64,000 nucleotides of DNA from Polyangium sp. 6x1 (lineage in GTDB: Bacteria > Myxococcota_A > Polyangia > Polyangiales > Polyangiaceae). The stretch covers positions 1-64,000 of the forward strand of contig NZ_JARZHH010000044.1 of the NCBI RefSeq assembly GCF_029946515.1, read 5' to 3'. The first letter of the stretch is position 1, and every line of letters starts with the position of its first letter. The notes under the pieces were generated by a model. The model worked only from the letters and a program-made list of their open reading frames with translations, was not told the origin of the DNA and made no database searches. Of the stretch, positions 34,238 to 43,221 are shown piece after piece. A program made the position numbers and the translations under genes.

Positions 34238-35416
34238 TCAGGACGCGAGGAACGCCGACAGCTTGCCGCCGGCCGCGACGTGGGCCTGGGCCGCGCCGAG
34301 CTCGCTGAAGTCGAGCCCGCGCACCGTGAGGTCGCGGTAGCGGTTCTTGTCGACGAGACGGAGCTCGTCGGGGCGCGCCCAGTCGACCACGTGGGGCGAC
34401 TTCGTCGAGATGATGATCTGCCGGTGATCGGCCGAGGACTCGATCACGTCGAGCAGCGCGTCGATCTTGCCGGGGACCGCGTAGATCTCGGGCTCCTCGA
34501 CGAGCAGCGCGGTCGCCTCCGGATCCACGAGCGCGACGAGGAGCTCGAGCCTCCGGATCACGGTGTCGGACAAACGGCCGAAGTCCACGCCCTCGAACGT
34601 GATGCTGGCGCGGTCCTGCGGCGCGACGTCCGCGCGCGCGGAGGTGTCGCGCGTGATCTGCACGGCGAGCTCGCCCGGCGCGCCGATGCGCTGGCAGAGC
34701 TCGACGAGCTTGTTGTACCGATCGCGGTGGAGCTCGAACCAGATGACGAGCGTCGACGCGAGCGAGAGCAGGCGCGCGTCGAGGCCACGCGAGGTCCAGA
34801 GGACGCCCGAGCGGCCGGTGAGCGTGACGCCCGCGCGATCCTCGATCGGGGGGCGCGCGAGGGCGAGGCCGAGCCAGCGGATACCTTCGAGGTAGGCGCG
34901 GATGCGGCGCGCGTCCTCGGGGACGCGATCGGCCGACTCGCCCGCGAGCGCGAGCGCGCCGACGCCCGAGGGGAGCGAGATGCGGCTGCCGTCGCCGAAG
35001 ACGGCGCGTCGATCGCGCACGGTCCAGAGGTCCACGTTGGCCTCGTCGGTCCTCGCGGCGTGTTCTTCCCAGCGCATCGAGGGCGGGAAGGGTTCGTCGT
35101 CGTCTTCGAGATCCTGGAAGCGCCGGTCGTACGCGTAGACCAGGTGCTCGCCGGCATCGCCCTCGAACTCGCAGCGGAAATGGCGCGGTTTTTCCGGATC
35201 GCTCAGGGCGTGGACGGCGATGTGCGCGCCTTCGGCGATGCCCTGGACGAGCTGGGACGCGAGGGACCCGCCCTTCGCGAGGAGCACGGTGCGGCGCGGA
35301 GCGATGGCGAGCTCGATCGTGCTGCTCCCGAGCGCCTGGTAGTCACCGATCGTCACGGACACGAGCCTCGCGGCCGGGGCTCGGGGAAAGACGGAGGAGC
35401 GGGCCGGTTCGATCAT
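34238..35416 (-). CDS. AAA-type ATPase (OLD/RecF-like group) with eroded Walker A
   Basis: A 392-residue protein resembling AAA_15/AAA_21 ATPases. The C-terminal half is convincing: a signature-like LSDTVIRRLELLVAL (about 282-296), Walker B ATALLVEEPEIYAVP (about 301-315) and the downstream IIISTKSPHVVDWA with an H at 342. At the expected P-loop position (about 44-60) the sequence reads LLAKGGSLASQLVQGI, which lacks the GxxxxGKS/T lysine and threonine. The protein may bind nucleotide differently, or be a pseudo-ATPase. The start at 35416 is preferred over a longer frame. The gene stands alone; no nuclease partner is adjacent. Confidence 0.75.
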   Translation of the reverse strand: MIEPARSSVFPRAPAARLVSVTIGDYQALGSSTIELAIAPRRTVLLAKGGSLASQLVQGIAEGAHIAVHALSDPEKPRHFRCEFEGDAGEHLVYAYDRRFQDLEDDDEPFPPSMRWEEHAARTDEANVDLWTVRDRRAVFGDGSRISLPSGVGALALAGESADRVPEDARRIRAYLEGIRWLGLALARPPIEDRAGVTLTGRSGVLWTSRGLDARLLSLASTLVIWFELHRDRYNKLVELCQRIGAPGELAVQITRDTSARADVAPQDRASITFEGVDFGRLSDTVIRRLELLVALVDPEATALLVEEPEIYAVPGKIDALLDVIESSADHRQIIISTKSPHVVDWARPDELRLVDKNRYRDLTVRGLDFSELGAAQAHVAAGGKLSAFLAS

Positions 35417-35531
35417 GAGAGGGCACCTTCCTCCTACCACGCTGCGTGGGGGTATGGCGCATCCCTTCTGCACGGTCGGGACGCTTCATTCCGTCCATCC
35501 TTGGTTTGCAAGCGTAAGCGAGATTAGGCGC

Positions 35532-35537
35532 TAGAAT
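35532..35537 (+). promoter_or_regulatory. Candidate -10 box (TAGAAT) with near-leaderless spacing
   Basis: TAGAAT ends 6 nt before the GTG at 35544, and no Shine-Dalgarno sequence is present. Transcription would then start at about the start codon. Confidence 0.35.
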
Positions 35538-35543
35538 TCGTGG

Positions 35544-36482
35544 GTGAGCGAGGCCATTTCCCCGAGGTCCGCGCTTTCGCGCGTCGCCCGAGCCGAGGGC
35601 CCGACGGAGCTCCCTCCTCTCTCGGACCCGTACCTGCGGGGGCCGAGGCGGCCACCCAAAAAGCCGCTCTCGTCGCTGGCCTTGACGTCGATCCTGGCGC
35701 CCTTCGTGGGCGGACCGCTGGGCTCGGTGGCCGCGATCGTCTTCGGCTGGGCCGCGCGTCGCGAGCTCGACGGCGTGGGCGCCGAGCGTCGCGGGTACGT
35801 CCTGGCGACACTGGGGATGGGCCTCGGGATTTGCCTGACAGTGGCCTGGGGCGCGGCGATCGCCTTCGGGGTGTGGACGATCGAGCGGCGCAACGAGGCG
35901 CGGCACGATGCGATCGCCAATGTCCTGGCGGTCGGGGAGACGCCGCGGGCGCCGGAAGGGACGGTCGAGACCACGGAGCCCACGTCGCCGCCTTCGAAGG
36001 CCGTGCCCGTGCTTCAGAAAGAAACGTTGGTCCACAAAGAAGGCAACGTCACGATCGTGGACGTCGGCGTCTCGGTGTCGTCGCTCTCGCAGGAGCTCGC
36101 GAAGGAGCGCGCGGCCGCGGCCGCGGCGGGCGAGACGCTCGTCGTGATGACGACGAAGAGCGAGTGTGTCTCATGCCGCAGCCTGTCGGCATCGCTCGGC
36201 GATTCGCTCATGCAGACCGCGCTCGCGCACGTGCGGCTCGTTCGCGTGGACATCGACGCGTTCGACGAGGACCTCACGGGGCTGAAGATGCCGCACGAGC
36301 GTGTGCCGACGTTCTTCCTCCTGGCGCCGGATCTCTACCCGCGCGACGCGATCGACGGCGGCGAGTGGGACGAGGACGTGCCAGCGAACATGGCGCCCGT
36401 GCTCGGCGCGTTCGTGCGGGGGAAGTACGAGACGCGGCGGCAGAGCTTCGAGCCGATCCAGAACGGCGGGATCAAGTTGTGA
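35544..36482 (+). CDS. DUF4190-like membrane protein fused to a thioredoxin-fold domain
   Basis: A 312-residue protein starting at GTG. The N-terminal half has two spans (about 44-70 and 86-112) in the DUF4190 pattern (small residues, GPLGSVAAIVFGWAARRELDG). A linker follows (115-160). The C-terminal domain (about 165-300) looks like a thioredoxin fold: VMTTKSECVSC with C208-V-S-C211 as the redox pair, and VPTFFLL with the cis-Pro at 255. It is probably an inner-membrane thiol-redox protein facing the periplasm or cytoplasm; topology is not certain. A hairpin element follows its stop. Confidence 0.75.
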   Translation: MSEAISPRSALSRVARAEGPTELPPLSDPYLRGPRRPPKKPLSSLALTSILAPFVGGPLGSVAAIVFGWAARRELDGVGAERRGYVLATLGMGLGICLTVAWGAAIAFGVWTIERRNEARHDAIANVLAVGETPRAPEGTVETTEPTSPPSKAVPVLQKETLVHKEGNVTIVDVGVSVSSLSQELAKERAAAAAAGETLVVMTTKSECVSCRSLSASLGDSLMQTALAHVRLVRVDIDAFDEDLTGLKMPHERVPTFFLLAPDLYPRDAIDGGEWDEDVPANMAPVLGAFVRGKYETRRQSFEPIQNGGIKL

Positions 36483-36508
36483 GAGGGGACTGACTGCGCA
36501 GCGTAGCG

Positions 36509-36609
36509 CCGGGGTTTCACCCCGGACCCGACCAGGGGTTGTCCACCCCTGGACCCGGACCAGCGCCAGCGCTGGACCTTTGGTGCATCGACCGCGATGC
36601 GGTCGATGC
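36509..36609 (+). repeat. Four-hairpin element, copy after the DUF4190-thioredoxin gene
   Basis: Hairpins A 36509-36525, B 36534-36550, C 36562-36573 (agcg/cgct) and D 36585-36609 (gcatcgaccgc with GAT loop), separated by ggaccc-type linkers. Module A is 26 nt after the stop codon. The order is A to D in the direction of the upstream gene. Confidence 0.85.
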
Positions 36610-36646
36610 AGGGGGGCATGACGGGCGCGGCGCGTCCGACCGCTGC

Positions 36647-36652
36647 TAGGAT
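36647..36652 (+). promoter_or_regulatory. Candidate -10 box (TAGGAT) close to the start codon
   Basis: TAGGAT ends 8 nt before the ATG at 36661. No Shine-Dalgarno sequence and no clear -35 box are present. Confidence 0.35.
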
Positions 36653-36660
36653 GCGCTGTC

Positions 36661-36936
36661 ATGAAGCGCGCCGGGCAGATCTCGATCTTCGTCCTCTGCG
36701 TCTTGTTCAGCGTCTCCGCCGCGGTGAACGTGATGTCGGACAACAGCGAGGTCGAGCGTGCGGCCGCAGCGGTGGCATGCGGGGAGCAGGGGCCGAACTG
36801 CCGCGCGCAGGTGACGCGGCTCGAGCGGACGCCGTTCGGGCAGACGTTCGAGATGGTGACGCCGAAGCGGACGGTGGACGTGGTCTGCCGGCGCGCGTTC
36901 GTGATGGTGGGCGACTACGCCTGCAAGCTCCGCTGA
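36661..36936 (+). CDS. Small membrane-anchored protein of unknown function
   Basis: A 91-residue protein with one N-terminal hydrophobic span (about 7-25) and a short extracytoplasmic part containing four cysteines (ACGEQGPNC and VVC, YACKLR). No domain is recognised. Its stop (TGA) shares one base with the ATG of the Ser/Thr kinase gene (TGATG), so it is translationally coupled to it and may supply an extracytoplasmic partner for that kinase. This is inference from gene order. Confidence 0.7.
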   Translation: MKRAGQISIFVLCVLFSVSAAVNVMSDNSEVERAAAAVACGEQGPNCRAQVTRLERTPFGQTFEMVTPKRTVDVVCRRAFVMVGDYACKLR

Positions 36937-38081
36937 TGGGAAGGCCCGCGCTCCGGTCCATGACCGGGCTCGTCTGCCCGCGCTGCCGCGACCCCCAGCC
37001 CGCTACGACAGCGCTCGTGTTCTGCCCGCGCGACGGGCTCGCGCTCGTCGCCGCAGCCGTCCTCGCCGACGCGGATGGAGATCCGTTCCTCGGGACGACG
37101 ATCGGAGGGCGGTACGTCGTCCTGCGCCGGATCGGGGCGGGGTCGATGGGGGCGGTGTACCGGGCGCGAGACGTCGCGCGCGGGCAGGGCGACGTCGCGG
37201 TGAAGGTGTTTCGCGGGGATCGCGGGCTCGGCGCGCGGGCGCTCTCGCGGCTCGATCGAGAGGCGCGGGTCCTCGCGATGCTGCGATCGCCGCACACGGT
37301 GCAGGTGCTCGACGTGGGGGAGATCGTGCAAGGCGGCGAGGACGCGCTCGTCTCGCCCACGGTGTCGCGGTTCCTCGTGATGGAGATGCTCGAAGGCGAG
37401 CCGTTGAGCCTCCGGCTGCGGCGGGAAGGGCGGCTCTCGGTCGCAGAGGCGACGCGGCTCGCGACGCACGCGCTCGCCTCGCTGGCCGAGGCGCACGAGA
37501 AGGGGATCGTCCACCGGGATCTGAAGCCGGACAACGTGTTCCTCGCGCGCCTCGGAGGAGGCGTCGAGGTGGCCAAGCTGCTCGATTTCGGGCTCGCCGA
37601 CCTCGGGCTCGGGCCGCGCGACCCGAACGAGGCGGCGCTCGGGTGGGGGGCCGGTCCGATCGGTACGCCTCGGTACATGTCGCCCGAGCAGGCGCTGGGC
37701 GAGGCGGTGGATGCGCGGAGCGATCTGTATTCGGTGGGCGCGCTCCTTTACCAGATGCTCGTGGGCCGGCCCCCGTTCGTCGAGCGGGACGCGGCGCGGG
37801 TGATGGCCAAACACGTGCACGAGCCGCCGATCGCGCCTCGCGAGGCCGCGCCGGAGGCGGGGATCCCGCGCGCCTTGTCGGACCTCGTGGTGCGGGCGCT
37901 CTGCAAGCGGCCGGAGGATCGGCCGGAGAGCGCGCGGGCGTTCATCGCGGCCATCGAGGAGGCGTTCAACCAAGGGCCGGGGTCCGGCGCGGCGCGGCAT
38001 GCAGCGGGCGGGCGCGAGGCGGCTGTACGGCGCCCGGAGAGCCGTGTACCTTCGCGCACGGACAACGATGGATCCTCGTGA
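36936..38081 (+). CDS. Hanks-type serine/threonine protein kinase
   Basis: A 381-residue protein kinase. It begins with a small zinc-ribbon-like region (C14-P-R-C and F-C30-P-R-D-G). The kinase domain (about 58-345) has the Gly loop GAGSMGAVYRA, VAVKVF with K90, the alphaC Glu at about 109, catalytic HRDLKPDN at 193-200, DFG at 217-219 and the APE-equivalent SPE. All residues for activity are intact. There is no membrane span. The start at 36936 shares a base with the preceding stop (TGATG). The kinase gene overlaps the giant TPR gene start (38068), so the kinase and TPR protein are probably co-expressed. Confidence 0.93.
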   Translation: MGRPALRSMTGLVCPRCRDPQPATTALVFCPRDGLALVAAAVLADADGDPFLGTTIGGRYVVLRRIGAGSMGAVYRARDVARGQGDVAVKVFRGDRGLGARALSRLDREARVLAMLRSPHTVQVLDVGEIVQGGEDALVSPTVSRFLVMEMLEGEPLSLRLRREGRLSVAEATRLATHALASLAEAHEKGIVHRDLKPDNVFLARLGGGVEVAKLLDFGLADLGLGPRDPNEAALGWGAGPIGTPRYMSPEQALGEAVDARSDLYSVGALLYQMLVGRPPFVERDAARVMAKHVHEPPIAPREAAPEAGIPRALSDLVVRALCKRPEDRPESARAFIAAIEEAFNQGPGSGAARHAAGGREAAVRRPESRVPSRTDNDGSS

Positions 38082-41000
38082 AATCGAAATGCTCGTCCAG
38101 CGCCTGCTCGCGAACCCTCACGATCAGGAGGCGCTCGCGTACGCGCATCGCGCAGGCGCGCAGGACCCTCGCTCGTACGCCATGCTGCTGGAGCGCGTCG
38201 GCTCGCAGACGCCGGATCCCGCCTACGGCGCACATTGGCTGAGCGAGGCCGCGAACGTCTGGCAAGCGGCGTTCGGCGACATGAACAATACCGTGCGCAC
38301 GCTGCTGCTCGCGGTCGACAGGGATCCGATGCACCGCTCGGCCGAGCGGCTCGCGCAGTTGTTCCGCGAGAAGGGCGACGTCATGTCGCTCATCCAGCTT
38401 TACGAACGGCAAGCGAAGGGGCTCGCGCCCGCGGCGGCGAAGCCCGAGGTGCGGACGATGCTGCTCAAGCTCCACGAGGAGCTTGGACGGATGTGGAGCG
38501 AGCCGCAGCTCGCGCGGCCCGATCGCGCAGTCGAGAACTGGCGCAAGGTCGCCGAGCTCGATCCTCGCAACGTGTACGCGATCTACGCGGCGCGCGAGAT
38601 CCTGAAGGCGCAGCAGCAGTACGCGGAGGCGATCCCGTACTTCGCGATGGAGCAGGCGATCGCCGAGGATCCGGAGCGCAAGCTCGCGCTCTATCGGGAC
38701 GAGGCCGACATCCGCAAGCGCGCGGGCGACATGCCCGGCGCGACGCAGGCGCTGCGCTCGGCGCGCGCGGTGCGTCCGACCGACGTCGCGCTCACGCAGG
38801 AGCTCGGCGTGAGCGTGCTCGAGCGCATCAACGCGGGCGAGAACGTGCCGCAGCCGGAGCGCGACGAGGCCGCCGGGATCTTCGTGCAGCTCGCGGAGAC
38901 GTACGACGGGGAGTACGGGCTGTCGTACTCGCTGTCGGCGCTCGGCGCGTCGCCGGGGCACGATCGCGCGATGCAGCTCGCGGATCACTTCGGGGCGCTG
39001 CTCGGCCGCACGGGCGAGCTCGGTCCGCAGTACGCGGCGTACCTGAAGGCGAACCCGAACGGGTTCATGGCGAACGTGGCGCGGATGAAGGTGGGCAATG
39101 CGCAGCCCCCGCCGCCGCCGATGCCCGCGGCGCAAGCAGCCGCGCCGCAGTCCGCGCAACCCGCGCAGCCTGCGCCCGCCGCGCAGCCCGCCGTGCAGCC
39201 CGCCGCGGTCGCGCAGCCGTCGCAACCGCCCCCGGCCGCGCCTGCCGCGCAGCCGGCTGCCGCCGCGCCTGCCGCGCCTGCCGCGCAGCCCTCGTTCGGA
39301 GCTGCGCCCGAGGCGCGCGGGCCCTCGCCTTCGGTCGTCGCGATGCAAGCGCAGCCGGCGGGCGACGTGCACGCGCTCCTGGAGGAGGCCTCGGCCGAGG
39401 CGCAGAAGGGCAAGAAGCCGCAGGCGTACACGAAGTACCGCGAGGCGCTGAAGATCGATCCGGCGAACTCCGAGGCGCTCTCGTGGGTCGAGGAGTACCT
39501 GCGGCAGAAGCGCATGTTCGCGGATCTCCGCGACGTGCTGCTCGCGGCGTCGCGCGTGCCCACGGTGTCGCCCGAGACGCGCAAGGCCCAGCTCCGCGAC
39601 GTGGCCGGCATGTGCGAGTCGCAGCTGCGCGACATCGACACGGCGATCGCCGCGTGGAAGCAGCTCTGCCAGATCGATCGCGGCGACGAGCAGGCGCGCG
39701 ATCAGCTCCGCAGGTTGCTCGAGCGCGCGACGAAGTGGGACGACCTCGCGACCGTGCTCGAGCAGGACGCGATGAGCACGCCCGACACCGAGCAGAAGCT
39801 CGCGATCGAGAAGAAGCTCGCGAGCCTGCACGAGACGAAGCGCAAGGATCCGGTCGCAGCGGCCGAGGTGTGGACGCGGATCGCGTCGCTCATGCCCGAG
39901 GACGAGCAGGCCGTGAACACGGCCGTCAAGCTCTACGAGAAGGGCGAGCGGCTCGACCTCGCGGCGCAGGCGATCGCGGACAACATGACCGGGTTCACGG
40001 ACCCGAACACGCGCGCCGCGCTCCTGCAGAAGCTCGGCGATCTCAGGAACAAGCTGAACGATCCGGGCGCCGCGGGCGACGCGTTCGCCGAGGCCGCCGA
40101 GCTCGGCAAGCAGGCGAAGATCTGGGAGCAGGCCGAGAAAGCGTACACGGCCGCGGGCCGCATGTCCGACGCGGCGAACGCGATCGAGCAGCGCGCCGAG
40201 CTCGCGGACGGCAAGCAACAAGCGACGCTGCTCGCGCAGGCGGCGGATCTCTTCCTCAAGGCGGGCGACGCGCCGGGCGCGATGATCCGCCTCGAGCGCG
40301 CCTCCGAGATCGATCCGACGAACGACGCGTACGTGCAGGCGCTGGAGGAGCAGTACCGCGCGGCCGGGCGGCTGCCGGACCTCGTGCACCTGCTCCTCGG
40401 GCGCGCGGAAAAACTCTCCGATCGTGGCAAGCGCGTGGGCTCGCGGCGCGCGGCAGCCGAGGTGCAGCGCTCGCTCGGCGACAACGAGGGCGCGCGCGAG
40501 AGCCTCTTGCTCGTGCTGTCCGACGGCGACGACGAGGGCGCGCTCGCGCTGCTCGTCGAGGACGCGGCGCAGCGCGGCGATCACCAGGAGTGTGTGGAGC
40601 TGCTCCGCAGGCTCGGCGCGATCACGAAGGCGCCGGCCGACAAGCTGAACCACGCGCTGCGCGAGGCGAGCATCCTGGCCGAGGGGCTCGACGACGTGGA
40701 CGGCGCGATCGAGCGGTACGAGGGGATCCTGAAGTCGCTCGATTCGAAGAGCCGCGTCGCGCTCGCGGCGATCGCGAACCTCGAAGAGCGACGGAACAAC
40801 CCGCAAGGCGCGGCCGCGGCGCTCGAACGCGAGGTCGTCCTCGCCGAGGGCGAGCAGAAGGTCGAGCTCGCGCAGCGCCTCGCGCAGATCTACGAGTCCC
40901 GCCTCTCCGATCCGCGCGGCGCGATTCGCGCCCTCGAGATCGTGCACGCGGCCGACTCGGAGGACTTCGACGCGATCGGGCGGCTCGAGCGGCTGTGCGC

Positions 41001-43188
41001 CGAGGTCGAGGACTGGCCGCGCGTCGCGCACTTCCTGCAGATCCTCATCGAGGTCGAGGGCGACGAGGAGGAGCTGTCCCGCATGACCCGGAGGGTCGCG
41101 GACATCCTCTTCGACAAACTCGGCCGTGGCGACGAGGCGCTCGCGGCGCTCGACAAGGTCGCCGAGACGGGCGACGAGCCGTGCCGGCGCGCGTACGTCG
41201 AGCTCGGCGACAAACTCGGGTGGAAGGGGCTCGTCGCGACGAAGCTCGTCTCGTGGAACGAGTCGGGCTCGGGCCCGGCGCGGAACGAGGCGCTCCGCGG
41301 CGCGTTCGAACGGTTCATCGAGGTCGGGCGCGACGCGGACGCGGCGCGCGTGGCCATGGAGCTCGCGCGTTCACGCGGCGCCGATCGCGCGCTCGCCGAG
41401 CGGCTCGAGCAGCTCGCGATCAAGCTGAAGGATCTCGACGCCCTCGGCGTCGCACACGACCTGCTCGCGAAGGACGTCTCGGGCCCGGCCCGCGCGGCGG
41501 AGATGGTGCGGCAGGCCGAGGTGCAGATCGCCGCCTCCGTGCCCGCGAGCGAGGCCATCCAGCACGGCGAGGGCGCGCTGACCAGCGTCGCGCCGGGCGA
41601 GATCGAGCCCTTGCTCGCGCGGCTCGCGGCGCTCGCGCCCGACGTCACGCAGCTCATCGACGTGTACGAGCGTCAGGTCGGTCGATGCCGTTTGCCCGCG
41701 GATCGGCTCACGGCGCTCGCGCGCGCGGCGCAGGTCGCGGCCGAGCGCGGCGCGAACGATCGCGCGCGCAGCTTCTTCGAGCTCGCGCTCAGCGCGGGCG
41801 TTCAGGAAGAGACGCTCGGCGCGCTCGAAGCGGCGGCCGGCGCGGGCGACGAGCGCTCGGGTGGCACGGGCCTGCGCCGCATCCTGGCAGAGGCGCTCGC
41901 CGGCGGCGGACAGGGTTCGCGTGACGGTGGGCGCACGAAGAGCGCGCTCCTCCGGCGCGCCGCGACGATCGCGCATCGGGCGCTCGGCGACGTCGAGCGC
42001 GCCTTCAAGTGGCTCGGCGACGCGCTCGTCACGCATGTGGACGACGCTTCGCTCGACGCGCTCGAAACGCTGGGCCGCGAGCTCGGCGATCTGCCGCGCG
42101 TCGAGGCCACGCTCACGCGCGCGCTCGAAGAGGTCTTCGATGGCCCGCTCGTCCGCAAGCTCCTGCAGCGCCGCGCGCGCCTCCGCCGCGACGCGCTGAA
42201 CGACAAGAAGGGCGCCGGCGTCGACTTCAAGAAGCTCCACGACCTGTCGCCTGCCGATCAGGACGTGATGAACGAGCTCTCGAACCTCCTCACCGAGCTC
42301 GGTGATCACCGCGGCATGATCCAGCTCTTCGAGGATCAGATCCTCCGCGGCCGTGATCCCGCGGTCCGCGCCGAGCTCGCGCGCAAGGTCGCGCGGCTGT
42401 GGGAGGAAGAGCTCGGCGACGCGCGCGAGGCTGCCGATGCCTGGCGGCGCGTGCTGCGCATGAAGGCAGGCGATGCCGAGGCGACTGCGGGCCTCGAGCG
42501 TGCCAAGACCGGCAAGCTCAAGCGCACGCCGCCGCGCCCGGCGATGGCCTCCGTGCCGCCGACCGCCGGTGCAGGGCCCTCCGCGCCGCCGCCTGCCGGT
42601 GCAGGGCCCTCCGCGCCGCCGCCCGCGTACGCTCGTACGTCCACGCCTCCGCCGCCTGCATATGCTGCTCCGTCGGTGCCGCCGCCTGGTGCGGTCCCCA
42701 CGCCGTCCGCGCCGCCGCCTGCAGTCGCGACGCCGTCGACGCCTCCGGCGTGGCACGCCCCGACGGACGCCGAGCCGACGCCCCTCGCGCCCGCGGCGGC
42801 GTTGCCTGCGGTTCCACCGATGGTCGCTGCGCCGCCGGCGTACGTCCAGGCCGAGCCGCCCGCGCAGCCTGCCTACGTGGACCCGCATGCGCAGCAGCCG
42901 CAAGCGTACGCGCAGCAGCCCGCGCAGACGCCGGAAGAGGCGTACGCGCAGCAGCAGGCGTACGCGGCGTACTACGCGCAGCAGCAGGCCTACGCGCAGC
43001 AGCAGCAGCCCGCGCAGACGCCGGAGGAGGCGTACGCGCAGCAGCAGGCGTACGCGGCGTACTACGCGCAGCAGCAGGCCTACGCGCAGCAGCAGCAGGC
43101 CTACGCGCAGCAGGCGCAGCAGCCCGCCGCGCAGCCTGCTGCGGGCGAGGAGCTCGAAGAGGCCGAGCTTCTCGACGACGAATCCTGA
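38068..43188 (+). CDS. Giant TPR-repeat protein (1706 residues)
   Basis: The ATG at 38068 overlaps the kinase stop by 14 bp. About 1300 residues of tandem helix pairs give TPR-like repeats in two blocks (about 10-340 and 440-1480). Between them is a Pro/Ala/Gln linker (about 345-430). The C-terminal ~220 residues are low-complexity: Pro/Ala-rich, then Gln/Ala/Tyr-rich with an exact tandem duplication (see the repeat at 42919). The C terminus is acidic (EELEEAELLDDES). No enzyme motif is seen; it should act as a scaffold, possibly a substrate of the upstream kinase. Long TPR scaffolds of this type are typical of myxobacteria, and their function is mostly unknown. Confidence 0.85.
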   Translation: MDPREIEMLVQRLLANPHDQEALAYAHRAGAQDPRSYAMLLERVGSQTPDPAYGAHWLSEAANVWQAAFGDMNNTVRTLLLAVDRDPMHRSAERLAQLFREKGDVMSLIQLYERQAKGLAPAAAKPEVRTMLLKLHEELGRMWSEPQLARPDRAVENWRKVAELDPRNVYAIYAAREILKAQQQYAEAIPYFAMEQAIAEDPERKLALYRDEADIRKRAGDMPGATQALRSARAVRPTDVALTQELGVSVLERINAGENVPQPERDEAAGIFVQLAETYDGEYGLSYSLSALGASPGHDRAMQLADHFGALLGRTGELGPQYAAYLKANPNGFMANVARMKVGNAQPPPPPMPAAQAAAPQSAQPAQPAPAAQPAVQPAAVAQPSQPPPAAPAAQPAAAAPAAPAAQPSFGAAPEARGPSPSVVAMQAQPAGDVHALLEEASAEAQKGKKPQAYTKYREALKIDPANSEALSWVEEYLRQKRMFADLRDVLLAASRVPTVSPETRKAQLRDVAGMCESQLRDIDTAIAAWKQLCQIDRGDEQARDQLRRLLERATKWDDLATVLEQDAMSTPDTEQKLAIEKKLASLHETKRKDPVAAAEVWTRIASLMPEDEQAVNTAVKLYEKGERLDLAAQAIADNMTGFTDPNTRAALLQKLGDLRNKLNDPGAAGDAFAEAAELGKQAKIWEQAEKAYTAAGRMSDAANAIEQRAELADGKQQATLLAQAADLFLKAGDAPGAMIRLERASEIDPTNDAYVQALEEQYRAAGRLPDLVHLLLGRAEKLSDRGKRVGSRRAAAEVQRSLGDNEGARESLLLVLSDGDDEGALALLVEDAAQRGDHQECVELLRRLGAITKAPADKLNHALREASILAEGLDDVDGAIERYEGILKSLDSKSRVALAAIANLEERRNNPQGAAAALEREVVLAEGEQKVELAQRLAQIYESRLSDPRGAIRALEIVHAADSEDFDAIGRLERLCAEVEDWPRVAHFLQILIEVEGDEEELSRMTRRVADILFDKLGRGDEALAALDKVAETGDEPCRRAYVELGDKLGWKGLVATKLVSWNESGSGPARNEALRGAFERFIEVGRDADAARVAMELARSRGADRALAERLEQLAIKLKDLDALGVAHDLLAKDVSGPARAAEMVRQAEVQIAASVPASEAIQHGEGALTSVAPGEIEPLLARLAALAPDVTQLIDVYERQVGRCRLPADRLTALARAAQVAAERGANDRARSFFELALSAGVQEETLGALEAAAGAGDERSGGTGLRRILAEALAGGGQGSRDGGRTKSALLRRAATIAHRALGDVERAFKWLGDALVTHVDDASLDALETLGRELGDLPRVEATLTRALEEVFDGPLVRKLLQRRARLRRDALNDKKGAGVDFKKLHDLSPADQDVMNELSNLLTELGDHRGMIQLFEDQILRGRDPAVRAELARKVARLWEEELGDAREAADAWRRVLRMKAGDAEATAGLERAKTGKLKRTPPRPAMASVPPTAGAGPSAPPPAGAGPSAPPPAYARTSTPPPPAYAAPSVPPPGAVPTPSAPPPAVATPSTPPAWHAPTDAEPTPLAPAAALPAVPPMVAAPPAYVQAEPPAQPAYVDPHAQQPQAYAQQPAQTPEEAYAQQQAYAAYYAQQQAYAQQQQPAQTPEEAYAQQQAYAAYYAQQQAYAQQQQAYAQQAQQPAAQPAAGEELEEAELLDDES
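42919..43098 (+). repeat. 90-bp tandem duplication in the Gln/Tyr-rich tail of the TPR protein
   Basis: Two 90-bp units, 30 residues each, are almost identical (one synonymous difference, gaa/gag). They encode TPEEAYAQQQAYAAYYAQQQ-type sequence. The near-identity points to a recent duplication or ongoing homogenisation. Confidence 0.8.
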
Positions 43189-43221
43189 GGAGGACGAGGG
43201 GGCGGTCCCGCCGCCCCCGCC

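Noticed and set aside
37966-41031. Very long minus-strand frame (about 1000 codons) opposite the TPR gene
   Set aside because: It is a GC-rich shadow: Arg/Leu/Asp-rich composition, no domain, and the plus-strand gene has TPR pattern and overlaps the kinase.
38235-41924. Long plus-strand frame of over 1200 codons overlapping the TPR gene in another frame
   Set aside because: Extremely Arg/Ala-rich product without recognisable helix or domain pattern; third-position GC bias fits the TPR frame.
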